Positions 9,855 through 22,180 of a stretch of 64,000 nucleotides of DNA are shown here, in pieces (position 1 is the first letter of the stretch; each line of letters opens with the position of its first letter). Source of the stretch: Zanthoxylum bungeanum (Eukaryota > Streptophyta > Magnoliopsida > Sapindales > Rutaceae); the NCBI GenBank assembly GCA_019454045.1, contig SKCR01036132.1, positions 1 to 64,000 on the forward strand. Reading direction: 5' to 3'. Under the pieces are notes generated by a model. That model made no database searches. It was not told the DNA's origin and saw only the letters and a list, made by a program, of their open reading frames with translations. Made by a program: the position numbers and the translations under genes.

Positions 9855-12800
9855 TATTAGTGTTCCTAGAACATGCCAATGATCTCTAATCATGATTCGG
9901 TGTGTGAATATTCAAAGAAGTTGCGGAAGACTTACATTAAACGGATTTGATGGCTGTATGAAGTTCAAAACTTTTGATCCTTTGTTGAAGCTCCAAGCCT
10001 TTTTGTGTATTCCAAACTCAATGATTGATATCCCTATCATCTTGATTCACTCTTTGAAGTGCTAGCTCTCAAGAATTTTTACAACAAAAACTCAAGGGGG
10101 GAGGAGAAGCTCTCGGCAATTAGGAAGAAAAAGAGAGGGATAGAGATATTTGTTTTTGGTGTATTTGATTTCTAAAATCCAATTACCATTTACCAAATCC
10201 AATTTTGGTATATGTCATTCCAAATGATTAAAATAAACAAAGTGTGTTGAGATTTGTTAGTGTGTTGAAGAAGCAATCTAATTCTTTCACTCAACCTTAA
10301 CCACTTCCATCACTAGTCAAACTAATTGATGTAAGTTGAGTGGGTCCCACCACTTGTTGTTGGGTTTCTACGGTCCCGAGGTTCGAATAAAGCGATGAAA
10401 CATAAGTGCGAATACTCGAAGAAGTTGCGGAATACTTACATCGATCGGTTGAGGCGATGCGAGGAAAGACAAAAATTGCACCCTTGAAGCTCACGGTTTT
10501 AACTGCTTTTGTCCTCCATGGTGTTCTCGGCAATTATCAAATTTTGAGCTCCAAATTCGGCCCTCCAAGTGTGCTCCAAGCTCCAAGCTTCATTTGGTGA
10601 TTCCTTGCTCACCAGTGGGATTCCCTATCACCTTTGTATGTCCTCTTTGGTGTGCTAGCACTAGGAAATTTTGCCACAAAATTTCCCATTTTCTTCTTCA
10701 ATGTCTCGGCCAAGCCAAGAATTTGTGAAGGAAATTGGCCCTAGGCCGAATTGGGAGAGAAGGAGAAGAAGGCCTCTTGGCCGAAACTTGTGGGGAGAGA
10801 GAGAGTGAGTTGGTTTTTGTATTTTGTATACCTAATACACAAAAATCAAAAGTCAAATACCAAAAATTAAATATAGTAAATGTCTTTCAATCTTCACACA
10901 GGAGTGATATACACTCAACCAACAACTAACAACTTCCATCACTTTAAAGCAACCAAGTTGACTAGTTGATGTGACGCTTGATGTGACTTGTGGGCCGCAC
11001 TTGAATTCGCAATGCAAGTGCGCCCGCAAACACTCTCGGGCTCGGGTTCGCTAATTCCAAATTAACGAATTTTTCGTTGCGACGAAATTAAATCTAATTT
11101 AATTAAATAACTTTGCCTAGCAAAATTACTATTCACGTCTCTAACGAATTAATTCTAAATTAACTCGTTCGCCCGAATTAAAATCTAATTTCAATTCCGC
11201 GTCGAAATCCAATTTCGTATAATATATAGAATATATTATTTATCGATTAATTCCAAATTAATCGTTATCTCTCTTTATTAATATTTTATCTCGGATAAAA
11301 TATCTCCGTAATTAATCCCAGATTAATTTTCTCTCTCATCTAAGTAATCACAGATTAATAAAGTGCGAGTCATACGTCATCGGTGAATCTTCGGGAAGCG
11401 ACCCATGAGATCCCTGGATATGTTGGCTGTAAATCCGGTCGTCGGACTATCCAAACACGTACGTACCTAGTACTACGTTTATACCGATTTACAAGACAAG
11501 GTTGGCTTCTAGTAAAACGCCATGCCTACCCAATTCTCCAGAAATATCCTTACAGGAATATGTGATCTATATCAAACGTAGTATACGTAGTATTGAGTAT
11601 TTCGATCCAGCATCTGATGTCACGTACAAGGCCTGTGGCTGGAATTGTGTCTGCCCCGTACGAAGCACATATCGAATCTCTGGTAACTAGTCTCTATATC
11701 GGATAAACATGACCTAGTCATTTTATCCTGATGACTGCAGTACATAAGAGAACCAGTTCCGTATCCTGCGTGATCATCATCTCCACTATGACTGGAGTGA
11801 TACTTCCGTCTTGACATCACACCCAATACACTACGATTCTCAATATACCCAGCAGAGGCATACACAAAATCTGTTAAAGCCCTGGACGACCAAAACCAAA
11901 GTACATTGATTGTCGCAAGTATTAGTGGTGCAAGTCTCAGGTTAAGATCAAATACACCTACCTTGATTCGGACTTCCATAGACACATAGTCATACTACCA
12001 ATGGAATTCCGAGGGGTTTATCCAGAGCAAAGCTATTTTCCGTACCATCGGTAAAACACAACCTCCTACTACACTTGCATGAGTATCCTATACGCAAATA
12101 TATGAGAACTATGTCGTTATGCCCTCACAATGCGCACAAGTGTAATACTAGTCTTTTCCGCATTATCGATGTCCAATCTTGATAATACTATGACTAGGGA
12201 TATTTAATGACTAAACCTTCGTGGATTGATACTGTCTCATATCATTTCAATCCAGGAACTAATCATAAGGACCTCTTATCATTTATACATCTTGGTGATC
12301 TAATCACAAATGATAAGAGAGCAATTTCCCTTGTCACATAGTTAATTTGTACAACAACACCATAATCTGTACAAATAGTGACGCTATGGGTCATAACTGT
12401 CCAACACTTGTAAATTCCGAATTTAAGTCGAATAATCCAACACGCAACTTCGCTCAGGCCCGGGTTTGTTTAATTCCGAATTAACGAATTTACCATTGCG
12501 ATATAACTAAATATAATTTAATTAAATAATTATGCCTAGCAAAATTATTATTAAAGTCGCTTACGAATTAATTCTAAATTAATTCGTTCTCCCGAATTAA
12601 AATCCAATTTTAATTCCGCATTGAAATCTAATTTCAATTAATATATCCGATATATTATTTAATCGATTAATTCCAAATTAATCGTTCTCTCTCTACTATT
12701 GGAATTTTATCCTAGATAAATTCTTGCCGTTAAATAACCCCATATTAATTCTCTCTATCTCATAATTAATCCAAGATTAATTTTGTTCGAGTCAAATGTC

Positions 12801-13832
12801 ATCGGCGAATCTTTGGGAAGCGACCCATGAGATTCCTGGATATGTTGGCAGTAAATCCGATTTTCGTCGGACTATCCGAACACGTGCATACCACGTACCA
12901 CGTTCTTACCGATTTACAAGACATGGTTGGCTTCTAGCAAAGCACCGTGCCTACCCAATTCTCCAGAAATATTCTTTTAAGGAATACATAATCTTTATCA
13001 AGCGTAGTATACTAAGTATTGCGTATTACGATCCAGTATCGGATGTCACATGCTAGGCCCGGGGCTAGAATTGTGTATGCCCCGTACGAAGCATATATCT
13101 GATCACTAGCAACTAGTCTCTTTAATCGGATAATCATGACCTTGTCATATTATCCTGATAGTTGCAACATATTAGAGTACCAATTATGTATCCCTGCATG
13201 ATCATCATCTTCATATGACTGAAGTGATACTTCAATCTTGACATCACACCCAATACACTACGATTCTCAATAAACCCAGAAGAGGCGTACACAGAACCTG
13301 TTAAAGCCCCGGACGACCAAAACCAAAGCGTACTGATTGTTGTAAGTATTAGCGATGCAAGTCTCAGGTTAAGACCAAATACACCTAGCTTGATTTGGAT
13401 TCCCATAGACACATAGTCATACTACCAATGAGATTCCAGGGGGTCTATCCAGAGCGAAGCTGTTTCCGTACCATCGGAAAACAGAACCTCCAATTCCACT
13501 TACATGAGTATCCAATACCCATATATATGAGAACTATGGCATTACGCTTCCATAACGCGCATAAGTGAAATACTAGTATATTCCGTATTATCGATGTCCA
13601 GTCTCGATAATACTACGACTAGAGATATTTAATTATTAAACCTTACTTGGATTGATACTGTCTCATATCTTATTAATCTGGAACTAATCATAAGAACTTT
13701 TATCATTTATATATTCAAGTAATCTAATAACAAAATGATAAAATAGCAATTTCCTTTGTCACATAGTTAATTTGTACAAAAACCACAATGTCTTTTACAA
13801 ATAGTGATGCTATGGGCCATAATTGTCCAACA
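9855..13832 (-). repeat. 3' LTR of copia element, split by a nested solo LTR
   Basis: The right edge at 13832 (CCAACA, read TGTTGG on the minus strand) abuts the polypurine tract AAGTGGGAGAT. The left edge matches the 5' LTR end at 20027, although TG has become TA here. The solo LTR at 10358-12406 interrupts it after CTTGT. The 5' LTR shows the empty site CCACCACTTGTAAATT near 20521-20535. Without the insert and one TSD copy it is about 1.92 kb, the size of the 5' LTR. Confidence 0.9.
10353..12411 (-). mobile_element. Nested copia-type solo LTR with TSD CTTGT
   Basis: The body at 10358-12406 starts TGTTGGGTTTC and ends GTCCAACA, flanked by CTTGT at 10353-10357 and 12407-12411. Its second half is clearly related to the host LTR, with shared blocks such as CGTCATCGGTGAATCTT, CCCGTACGAAGCATAT and ACATCACACCCAATACACT. 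It is therefore a sister subfamily. No internal domain is present, as expected after recombination between two LTRs. Small open frames at 11383-11985 recur in every LTR of this group and are not genes. Confidence 0.9.
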
Positions 13833-13834
13833 AT

Positions 13835-13845
13835 CTCCCACTTGG
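13835..13845 (-). promoter_or_regulatory. Polypurine tract of the copia element
   Basis: Read on the minus strand, AAGTGGGAGAT directly precedes the 3' LTR start TGTTGGACAATTATGG. The same context occurs at the second copia copy, near 60510-60520. Confidence 0.8.
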
Positions 13846-13903
13846 CCTATAGCCAATCACTCAAGTATCTAACACCTGAACTATGTACATGTCGCTCAAA
13901 CTT

Positions 13904-15530
13904 TTACTGAGAAAGAGCCTTCGTCAGCGGATCTGCAATGTTGTCATCTGATATGACCTTCTCGATCTTCACATCGCCACGATGTATGATCTCACGAATC
14001 AGATGGAAATGTCGAAGTACTTGCTTGGACCGTTGATGAGGTCGCGGTTCCTTAGCCTGTGCTATAGGCCCGTTATTATCACAATACAAAGGAACAAGCT
14101 CAGCTACTAACGGAACTACTCCTAATCCAATTAGGAATTTACTGATCCAAACTACCTCTTTTGCTGCCTCAGCTGCAGAGATATATTCCGTTTCTGTTGT
14201 TGAATCGGCAACAGTCTCTTGCTTGGAAGATTTACAGCTCACTGCTCCATTGTTCAAACAAAATATGTACCCAGATTGCGACTTACAGTCGTCTTTATCG
14301 GTTTGGAAACTTGCATCGGTAAACCCAGTTACCTCAAGTTCTCCATCTCCATAGATTAAGAAAGCATCCTTAGTTCGTCTAAGATACTTAAGGATGGTCT
14401 TAACCGCAACCCAGTGACCATCATCTGGATCTGCTTGATAGCGACTACACATGCTCAAAGCATATGAGACATCAGGTCTCATACATATCATGGCATACAT
14501 GATCGATCCGACTGCTGAAGCGAACGGGATTCGACTCATGTTGTCTCTCTCATCTTGAGTTTTAGGACACATGTCCTTATATAGAGAGACACCATGTGAC
14601 ACTGGCAACAGTCCTCTCTTAGACTGATCCATGTTGAATCTCTTCAACACTTTGTCAATATACGAGCTCTGGGAGAGTCCAAGCATCTTTCTAGATCTAT
14701 CCCGGTAGATTCTTATTCCCAGAATAAAAGCTACTTCTCCCAGATCTTTCATGGATAATTTTAATGAAAGCCAAGCTTTCACCGATTGTAGCATGGGAAT
14801 GTCATTGCCAATAAGCAATACATCATCAACATAAAGGATAATGAATGTCAGTGCGCTCCCACTAACCTTCTTATATACACAAGGATAATCCTCGTTTTGA
14901 ATGAAATCATATTCTTTTATGATCTCATAAAATATTGGTTCCAAGAACGTGATGCTTGCTTCAATCCATAAATGGATCGATTTAACTTGCAAACCTTGTT
15001 TGCATATTTTTGTACGACAAAACCGTCAGGCTATTGCATATAAACATCCTCCAAAAGGTTTCCATTAAGGAAAGTGGTTTTGACGTTCATCTGCCATATT
15101 TCATAATCGAAATATGTACCAATAGCAAACATTATCCGAATGGATTTAATCATGGCACAGGCCTAGCTTTGACGATACCATGTCGTAGTCGACACCAAGT
15201 CGTCGACGATACCCTTTCGCTACAAGCCTAGCTTTGTACATTTTCATGTTGCCATCCATTTCAGTCTTCCTCTTGAAGACCCATTTACAACCAATAGGCT
15301 TTACGCCTTCTGGTGCATCAACCAGTATCCAAACTTGGTTGGCATACATGGAATCCATTTCGGACTTCATGGCTTTTTGCCATAAAGCGGAGTCGATATC
15401 ATGTATCGCTTCCTCATACGTAGCCGGCTCATTATCCTCAATAAGATTAATATCTACGTGAGGTGAGATCAGAAACCCATACCTCTCAGGTTATTTTCTG
15501 ACTCTCTCCGATCTACGCGATTCTTTTGTA
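13904..15530 (-). pseudogene. Copia reverse transcriptase and RNase H
   Basis: The reading starts near 15530 with the linker (PATYEEAIHDIDS), then NQVWILVDAPEGVKPIGCKW and YKARLVAKGY at about 15370-15190. A frameshifted or shortened stretch at about 15150-14995 removes part of the palm. From 14992 the frame is open for 362 codons: YVDDVLLIGND (catalytic box), SMKDLGEVAFILGI, RPDVSYALS, the RNase H start TGFTDASFQTD, then KQETVADSTTETEYISA and DNNGPIAQAKEPR, ending DNIADPLTKAL. The stop is at 13904-13906. The RT-RNase H half from 14992 is intact; the fingers are not. Confidence 0.88.
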
Positions 15531-15729
15531 TTAGAAGATTGTGGTACAGTTTCATCCCTGATGAACTGTTCATGTTCGTTAAGGAATCGGTGCTAGGAAC
15601 AGTATCACTCCGATTTTCATCGAGTTCTACTTTCCTCTCCCTTACCACTGCATTTAGGAATTCTTTTTCGAGGAAAATCGCATGTAGAGCAACAAATACC
15701 TTGTTCTCTTGTGAATGGTAGAAGTAATA

Positions 15730-16581
15730 TCATTTGGTTTCCCTAGGATAACATACAAATAGGCACTTATCCGATTTGGGTTCTAGTTTGGTTCCATCGA
15801 AACGTTTAACGTATGCCCAGCATCCCCAAATCTTTAGGAATGAGAAACCCGGTTTCTTTCCTGTCCATATTTCATATGGAGTCTGTTGAACAGACTTTGA
15901 CAGAACGTTATTCAAAATAAGTATTGCACTGTTCAATGCATATCCCCAGAAGGAAATTGGTAGCTCAATGTGACTCATCATAGACCTTACCATGTCCAAC
16001 AAAGTTCGGTTTCTCCGTTCGGACACACCGTTTAATTGAGGTGTTCCGGGAGGTGTCCACTGTGAAAGAATACCATACTCTTTCAAGTAATCAAGAAACT
16101 CATTGCTTAAGTATTCTCCACCACGGTCCGACCATAATGTTTTAATACTTTTGCCGGTCTGTTTTTCTACTTCGTGTCGAAACTTTTTGAATTTCTCAAA
16201 GGTTTCCGACTTATGTCTCATAAGATACACATAACCATAACGCGATGCATCATCCGTAAAGGTTACGAAGTATTCATATCCACCTCTATCCTGGCTAGAC
16301 ATGGGCCCACACACGACACTATGAACGAGGGCTAACAGTTCGGTGGCACGTGCACATTTACCGCTAAAAGGTGTTTTAGGCATTTTTCCTAATAAACAAG
16401 ATTCGTAGACGCCATATGAATTTGGATCAAATCCGTCCAAGTACCCACTCTTCGAAAGTGTGGATATACGAGTCTTGTTAATGTGTCCTAGACGACAATG
16501 CCACATATAAGTTTCATATTTGTTACTTAATTTAAGCTTTTTGTTTGTCATGTTATATGTTTGAGATTGATTTATATTCAA
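15730..16581 (-). pseudogene. Copia integrase (GAG-pre-integrase plus core)
   Basis: A 283-codon open segment reads YETYMWHCRLGHINKTRI (the HHCC zinc-binding start), CLLGKMPKTPF, then the core. The first catalytic Asp is lost: the expected HSDxCGPMS reads HSVVCGPMS. TDDASRYGYVY, WSDRGGEYLS (second Asp) and PQLNGVSERRNRTL (Glu) are present, followed by PISFWGYALN, PYEIWTGKKPG and WGCWAYVK. The frame ends at 15730 within the linker to RT. The missing Asp makes the enzyme inactive. Confidence 0.9.
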
Positions 16582-16687
16582 AATATAAAGACCATTATTA
16601 ACATCAGCACTACATATCTCAAAATCATTTTTATGAACAAAACACCCGGTATTTCTGAATACAAAAGTATACCCACATTGTGTTAAA

Positions 16688-16999
16688 CTAGATACAGATA
16701 ATGTTTCTAGTCAAACTAGGTACATAATAGCAGTTTGATAAATTAAGTACATTCCCCGAGGGTATTTCCAAAATGTAGGTCCCAACAGCCAAAATGGCGA
16801 CTCTAGTCCCATTTCCAACTCGGAGGTCGATCTCTCCTGAAGCCAGTCTCCTGCTAATCTGCAGATCCTGCACATCAGTACATATATGAGTATCACAACT
16901 AGAATCAAAAATCCAATTTTTAAAACTAGAAGTAGACATGTTTATTTCAATAACAAACATACCTGAAGCCGGTGCCTTGCTCGCTTTCACTTCCTTCAT
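16688..16999 (-). pseudogene. Copia protease region
   Basis: The ORF follows the gag zinc knuckle. It contains NWIFDSSCDTHIC, where copia proteases of this type usually have a DTG-like active site before SHIC; here the Gly is Ser. Then come LRVGNGTRVAILAVGTY, an IPSGNVLNLSNCYYVP segment and SLTRNIICI. The frame ends before the GAG-pre-integrase region, probably at a frameshift near 16700. It would process the polyprotein, but the active-site change argues against activity. Confidence 0.75.
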
Positions 17000-17004
17000 G
17001 TGCG

Positions 17005-17805
17005 TCTTGTACTCACGACAGTCACGCTTCCAGTGACCCCATTTCCCACATTATAGGCAGACATCTTGGGATTTGTCTTTTACCTTCCTAGAAGACTTTG
17101 ATGATTTGGCCTTGCCCTTCTCTTCTTCTTTTACTTCACACCTGTAGAAGCCTTCGGCCAAGCCCTGGCATTCTAAAATGTCGAAGCGAAGTGCGCCTCG
17201 CACTTCTTGCCCTTTAAAATATTTTTTCTACCTCTTTCAGCATTGCCATCAACTCTCCAAGAGTATTCTCTTGGTTCATCATATTGTAGTTCATCATGAA
17301 CCCGCTCCAGCTGTCAAAGAGACTGGAAGATCAAATCTATGGAAGTCTCAGCTTCAAAGGTTATGTCTAGCTGACCCAGCTGTTCGATGTCAGCAATCAT
17401 CTGCGACAGATGATGCTTGACAGATGTACCCTCTGACATACGAGAGCGAAAGAGCTTCTTCTGTAATTCATACTTCTGCGATCTAAGGTTAGATCGATGA
17501 AGGTCCCTTAATTTCAACATCATTTCATGGGGATCCAATCCTTTGTTTTGACGACGAAATTGTGGGGTCATTGCAGCAAGCATGGCGAATTGATCAGTTG
17601 AGTTGTCATCATTATGAGTCTTCCAAAGCTCAAGCTCAAGTGGCTGCTCAATTCCGGGCTTAGGCCCGAGAGGTCTCTCTATCGTATAGAGCATCTTCTC
17701 AGCCCCCAGGACAATCCTAAGGTTCATATCCCAGTCAGGAAAGTTCGCACCATTAAAGACATTTTCGCCCATGATAATGTCCCTAACGTTGATCTTTCCG
17801 GCCAT
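17005..17805 (-). pseudogene. Copia gag (UBN2-type) with CCHC knuckle remnant
   Basis: The start at 17805 (MAGKINVRDIIMGENVFNG) is the first ATG after the leader. The 163-codon open part has the features of copia gag: FPDWDMNLRIVLGAEKM, an LRDLHRSNLRSQKYELQKKLF helix and MIADIEQLGQLDI. It stops at 17314. Beyond it, in other frames, QENTLGELMAML and a zinc knuckle reading CGKWGHWKRDC can be read near 17060-17020, with a TAA inside the first CxxC. Gag would form the particle that packages element RNA. Confidence 0.85.
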
Positions 17806-17829
17806 CTTAATTGCAATAGTCTAACTATT

Positions 17830-20011
17830 CAATTAACGATTACGGGTACAGTTTAATTGTTAAAAAAAATAATAAAATATTAGTCAAACTAATATAAATA
17901 TATAAAATGACGAAAAAATAATTGAAAGCGCGTATTTGGCAAGTATTTAAACGAAATTACAAATTCAATACTGGCATCCCACTATTTTTCGGCGAGCCTC
18001 TAACCCTCTGTGAGTACTCGGGAAACCTAGTTTCCTAGTGGGCTAGGATCCCGTTAAATAACACACAACCTTGACTTTGGCCAACAAGCTGTATGAAACT
18101 TAACTAGGTAGATCTCTAAGATCAATTGGATCCCATCCAATTCCTAGATTCGGTAGGTGGACCTCCAAGTCCGAAACATATATAATATATATGTCAATAT
18201 ATCCAATATATCCAATATATTTCCTAACATTTTCCTCTAAATCAACTAAGCCTTGGACTTTGGCTCAACAAGCTTAATGATTCCAGTTAAGCGGGACCCA
18301 TTGACAGTGGGAAAGCTTCGTAATCCATGTCGGTGAACTAGAAGTGACCTTGACTTTGGCCAACAAGCCACAACCGCCCAAGACATGCGATATGGAACAA
18401 AGCTTTACTGGTTCAAACATATCTGCGATGGACATTGATCTTGACTTTGGCCAACAAACCAATGCCAATCTTGGATCTTGAGAGAGAACCACTCAATGGA
18501 AGGAAATCGCTTAATATTATATTGAGGGTTTTTCGCATAAATTGGCAACCAATTTATTATCTTTGATTAGGTCTCATCATAAACCCTTAAGCATGCATTC
18601 TAAAAGCATAATAAGGCGTGAAATAAATAATAATGATATGCGGATGGATGGGTATTTAACAAATTATTCCTAGAACAAATCTCTTCATTTCCTCTCTCCA
18701 GCTAGCACTATTCTAACTTCTACCCAATTACATAATACAATAAAGAAACCTCATTAACATTGAGGGGAATTGGTGAGAAGAGAAATACAAAGATTCAAGA
18801 GATAAAAGGCTGGACACGCATGTCCAATTTAATAAATTCTAAATTTTATTACAACAATTTCCAAAATTGCCCTCACCATTCTAATATCCATCTGATATAT
18901 ATTATTCATACAATACATCTATGTATTCACACAAACCATGTTATTCAATCAATCTAATCAAATTAATTAATCTTTGAATTAATGACCATCCAATGTTCAA
19001 ACAACAAAATTTGATTTGCGCGAGTTCAACTCGTTTAAGAATAAACACTCAAAGTACGTATTCTTGAATTATATTGAACTATAATTTTAAATCCAATTTA
19101 ATTTGTATTCAATACTAATTCTAATTTAATTCCAAATTAAATAATTACACTTATTTATGTGCTTTTTAGACTTAGATTCTAAATCCAATCTAAATGGGTC
19201 TCAAAGGCCCATTTAACATCCAATGTCAATTTAATTAAAGTCCAATGGGCTTTTAATTAATTCTTAAGGCATGGGCTTTGGCCAATATGGATCAAACCCA
19301 AATGCTAAGGCCCAATTTAGGAATCACCCTATTTGCCACAAATCAATTTAGGCCCAAATAAATTATTAAAGGCCCAATTATTATTTTTGGACTTTATGGA
19401 ATGGTTTTAGGTCCTATTGGATCCAATCCAATTGTCCTAAATGAAGCTTGGCCCAACCAAGCCCATTAAACCCAAATACAACAATATTAGCCTAATCAAA
19501 ATTAAAGACTAATTTTAATTAATACAAAATTTCAAATTTTACATTAATTTTAATTAAAGTGTAATAGCCATAATTAATTAGTTAAATCAATATTTCCAAA
19601 ACACCAATTAAACTAATTAATCATGCTTTAATTAACCAACTCATGTCCCACACAAATTGAAGCAAAATCAATCAATTATACATGCTTAGGCTCATGATTT
19701 TTAACAAGAAAATAATATACAATTTGATTTCAATCCAATTAAATCAACATCTATCATATATTTCATGCCAACAACACATCCAATTGTCTAATTTCCAAAA
19801 ATCACCATGAGCATGCTAGGGTTCATATTCGGCCAAGGCTTGGAATTTAGGGAAAATTAATCTAATCAATTTTTCTCAAATTTTAAGATGCACAAATATA
19901 ATTCATCATCATCAAATCTCAACCAAACAACCAATTTAAAGAAATCATGCTCAAAACATAATAATCCCAAATTAAAGTATATAAACCCTAAACTAAATCA
20001 TGCTTAGAAAA
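17830..20011 (-). other. Long untranslated leader of the copia element
   Basis: About 2.2 kb lies between the primer-binding site and the gag ATG. It is AT-rich and I find no credible ORF. It contains the spaced repeats at 18070-18460 and short TATA-type runs near 18180-18225. Blocks around 19190-19460 repeatedly contain GGCCCAATT or AAGGCCCA words. Confidence 0.6.
18069..18460 (-). repeat. Four copies of CTTGACTTTGGCCAACAAGC spaced by about 90 bp or its multiple
   Basis: Copies start near 18070, 18252 (GGACTTTGGCTCAACAAGC variant), 18350 and 18440. Spacings of about 182, 97 and 91 bp suggest an old tandem array with a unit of 90-97 bp and one decayed unit. The spacers between copies are poorly conserved. 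Confidence 0.65.
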
Positions 20012-20026
20012 GGCTCTTGATACCAT
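20012..20026 (-). promoter_or_regulatory. Primer-binding site (initiator tRNA-Met type)
   Basis: On the minus strand, directly after the 5' LTR end, the sequence reads ATGGTATCAAGAGCC. It resembles the TGGTATCAGAGC core complementary to plant initiator tRNA-Met, used by most copia elements, with one inserted A. It sets the minus-strand orientation and the LTR edge at 20027. Confidence 0.85.
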
Positions 20027-21945
20027 TGTTAGTGTTCCTAGAACATGCCAAGGATCTCTAATCATGGTTCGGTGTGTGAATATTCAAAGAAGTTGCGGAA
20101 GACTTACATTGAACGGATTTGATGGATGTATGAAGTTCAAAACTTTTGATCATTTGTTGAAGCTCCAAGCCTTTTCGTGTATTCCAAACTCAATGATTGG
20201 TATCCTTATCACCTTGATTCACTCTTTGAAGTGCTAGCTCTCAATAATTTTTGCAACAAAAACTCAAGGGGAGGAGGAGAAGCTCTCGGCAATTAGGAAG
20301 AAAAATGGAGAGAGACATATTTGTTTTTGGTGTATTTGATTTCCAAAATCCAATTACCATTTACCAAATCAAATTTTGGTATATGTCATTCCAAATGATT
20401 AAAATAAACAAAGTGTATTGAGATTGGTTAGTGTGTTGAAGAAGCAATCTAATTATTTCACTCAACCTTAACCACTTCCATCACTAGTCAAACTAGTTGA
20501 TGTAAGTCAAGTGGGTCCCACCACTTGTAAATTTTGAATTTAAGTCGAATAATCCAACACACAACTTCGCTCGGGCCGGGTTCGTTTAATTCTGAATTAA
20601 CGAATTTACCGTTGCGACATAATTAAATATAATTTAATTAAATAATTATGCCTAGCAAAATTATTATTAAAGTCACTGACAAATTAATTCTAAATTAATT
20701 CGTTCGTCTGAATTAAAATCCAATTTTAATTCTGCATTGAAATCTAATTTCAATTATATATCTGATATATTATTCAATCGATAATTCCAAATTAATCGTT
20801 CTCTCTCTACTATTCGAATTTTATCCCAGATAAATTCTTACCGTTATTAATCCTAAATTAATTCTCTCTCTCTCTCATAATTAATCCAAGATTAATTCTG
20901 TTCGAGTCAAATGTCATCGGTGAATCTTTGGGAAGCGACCCATGAGATTCCTGGATATGTTGGCAGTAAATATGGTCTTCGGACTATCCGAACACGTGCA
21001 TACCCCGTACCACGTTCTTACCGATTTACAAGACATGGTTGGCTTCTAGCAAAGCACCGTGCCTACCCAATTCTCCAGAAATATTCTTTTAAGGAATACA
21101 TAATCTTTATCAAATGTAGTATACTAAGTATTACGTATTACGATCCAGTATCGGATGTCACATGCTAGGCCTAGGGATAGAATTGTGTCTGCCCCGTACA
21201 AAGCATATATCGGATCACTAGCAACTAGTCTCTTTAATCGGATAATCATGACCTTGTCATATTATCCTGATAGTTGTAACATATTAGAGTACCAATTATG
21301 TATCACTGCGTGATCATCATCTCTATATGACTGAAGTGATACTTCCATCTTGACATCACACCCAATACACTACGATTTTTAATAAACCCTGAAGAGGCGT
21401 ACACAGAACCTGTTAAAGCCCCGGACGACCAAAACCAAAGCGTACTGATTGTCGTAGGTATTAGCGATGCAAGTCTCAGGTTAAGACCAAATACATCTAC
21501 CTTGATTCAGATTCCCATAGACACATAGTCATACTACCAATGGGATTCCGAGGGGTCGATCCATAGCGAAGCTGTTTCCGTACCATCGGAAAACAAAATC
21601 TCCTATTACACTTGCATGACTATCTAATACCCAAATATATGAGAACTATGTCGTTACACTTCCATAATGTGCACAAGTGCAATACTAGTCTATTCCTCAT
21701 TATCGATGTCCAGTCTCGATAATACTACGACTAGGGATATTTAATGATTAAACCTTACGTGGATTGATACGGTCTCATATCTTATTAATCCGGAACTAAT
21801 CGTAAGTACTTTTATCATTTATATATTCAAGTATCTCTAATTACAAAATGATAAAGTAGCAATTTCCTTTGTCACATAGTTAATTTGTACAAAAACCACA
21901 ATGTCTTTTACAAATAGTGATGTTATGGGTCATAATTATCCAACA
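20027..21945 (-). repeat. 5' LTR of the copia element
   Basis: The LTR is 1919 bp. On the minus strand it begins TGTTGGATAATTATGACCC at 21945 and ends with ACTAACA at 20027. It matches the 3' LTR along its length and gives the empty site for the nested solo LTR. No protein is encoded. The small open frame at 20911-21168 has equivalents in the other LTRs at the same place. Confidence 0.93.
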
Positions 21946-22180
21946 ACTGAAACTTGGAAAAAAAAATTCCAAGCTCCCGGGAAGGGTTACAATGATTTCA
22001 AATCCATTAATACATGATTATATCCATAATAACATATTGTGCATAAAAAAAATAACTATAATAGACATGTCATGATAATTGGGGTGCTATATATTTATAT
22101 TAGCAGTGTTTTTAAAAATGGAACTTATGATTTAAAAGGTTCAATGGATTACTGGTTCTACCCGTTGAACTGTTCCGATC

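Larger units (their letters stand above)
9850..21950 (-). mobile_element. Full-length Ty1/copia retrotransposon with TSD ACTGA
   Basis: The element spans 9855-21945 and ACTGA stands on both sides (9850-9854 and 21946-21950). On the minus strand the order is 5' LTR, primer-binding site, long leader, gag, protease, integrase, RT-RNase H, polypurine tract and 3' LTR. Integrase before RT is the copia order. A sample of about 290 bp from the two LTRs differs at roughly 4-5% of positions, so this copy is clearly older than the Tat element. A related solo LTR is inserted in the 3' LTR. Coding domains carry frameshifts and stops, so it is not autonomous. Confidence 0.93.

Noticed and set aside
11383..11985. 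Small open frames at 11383-11985, repeated at 12796-13412, 20911-21168, 59869-60087 and 63113-63735
   Set aside because: They recur only because they lie in homologous copia-type LTRs; frames differ in length between copies and have no start context or known domain.
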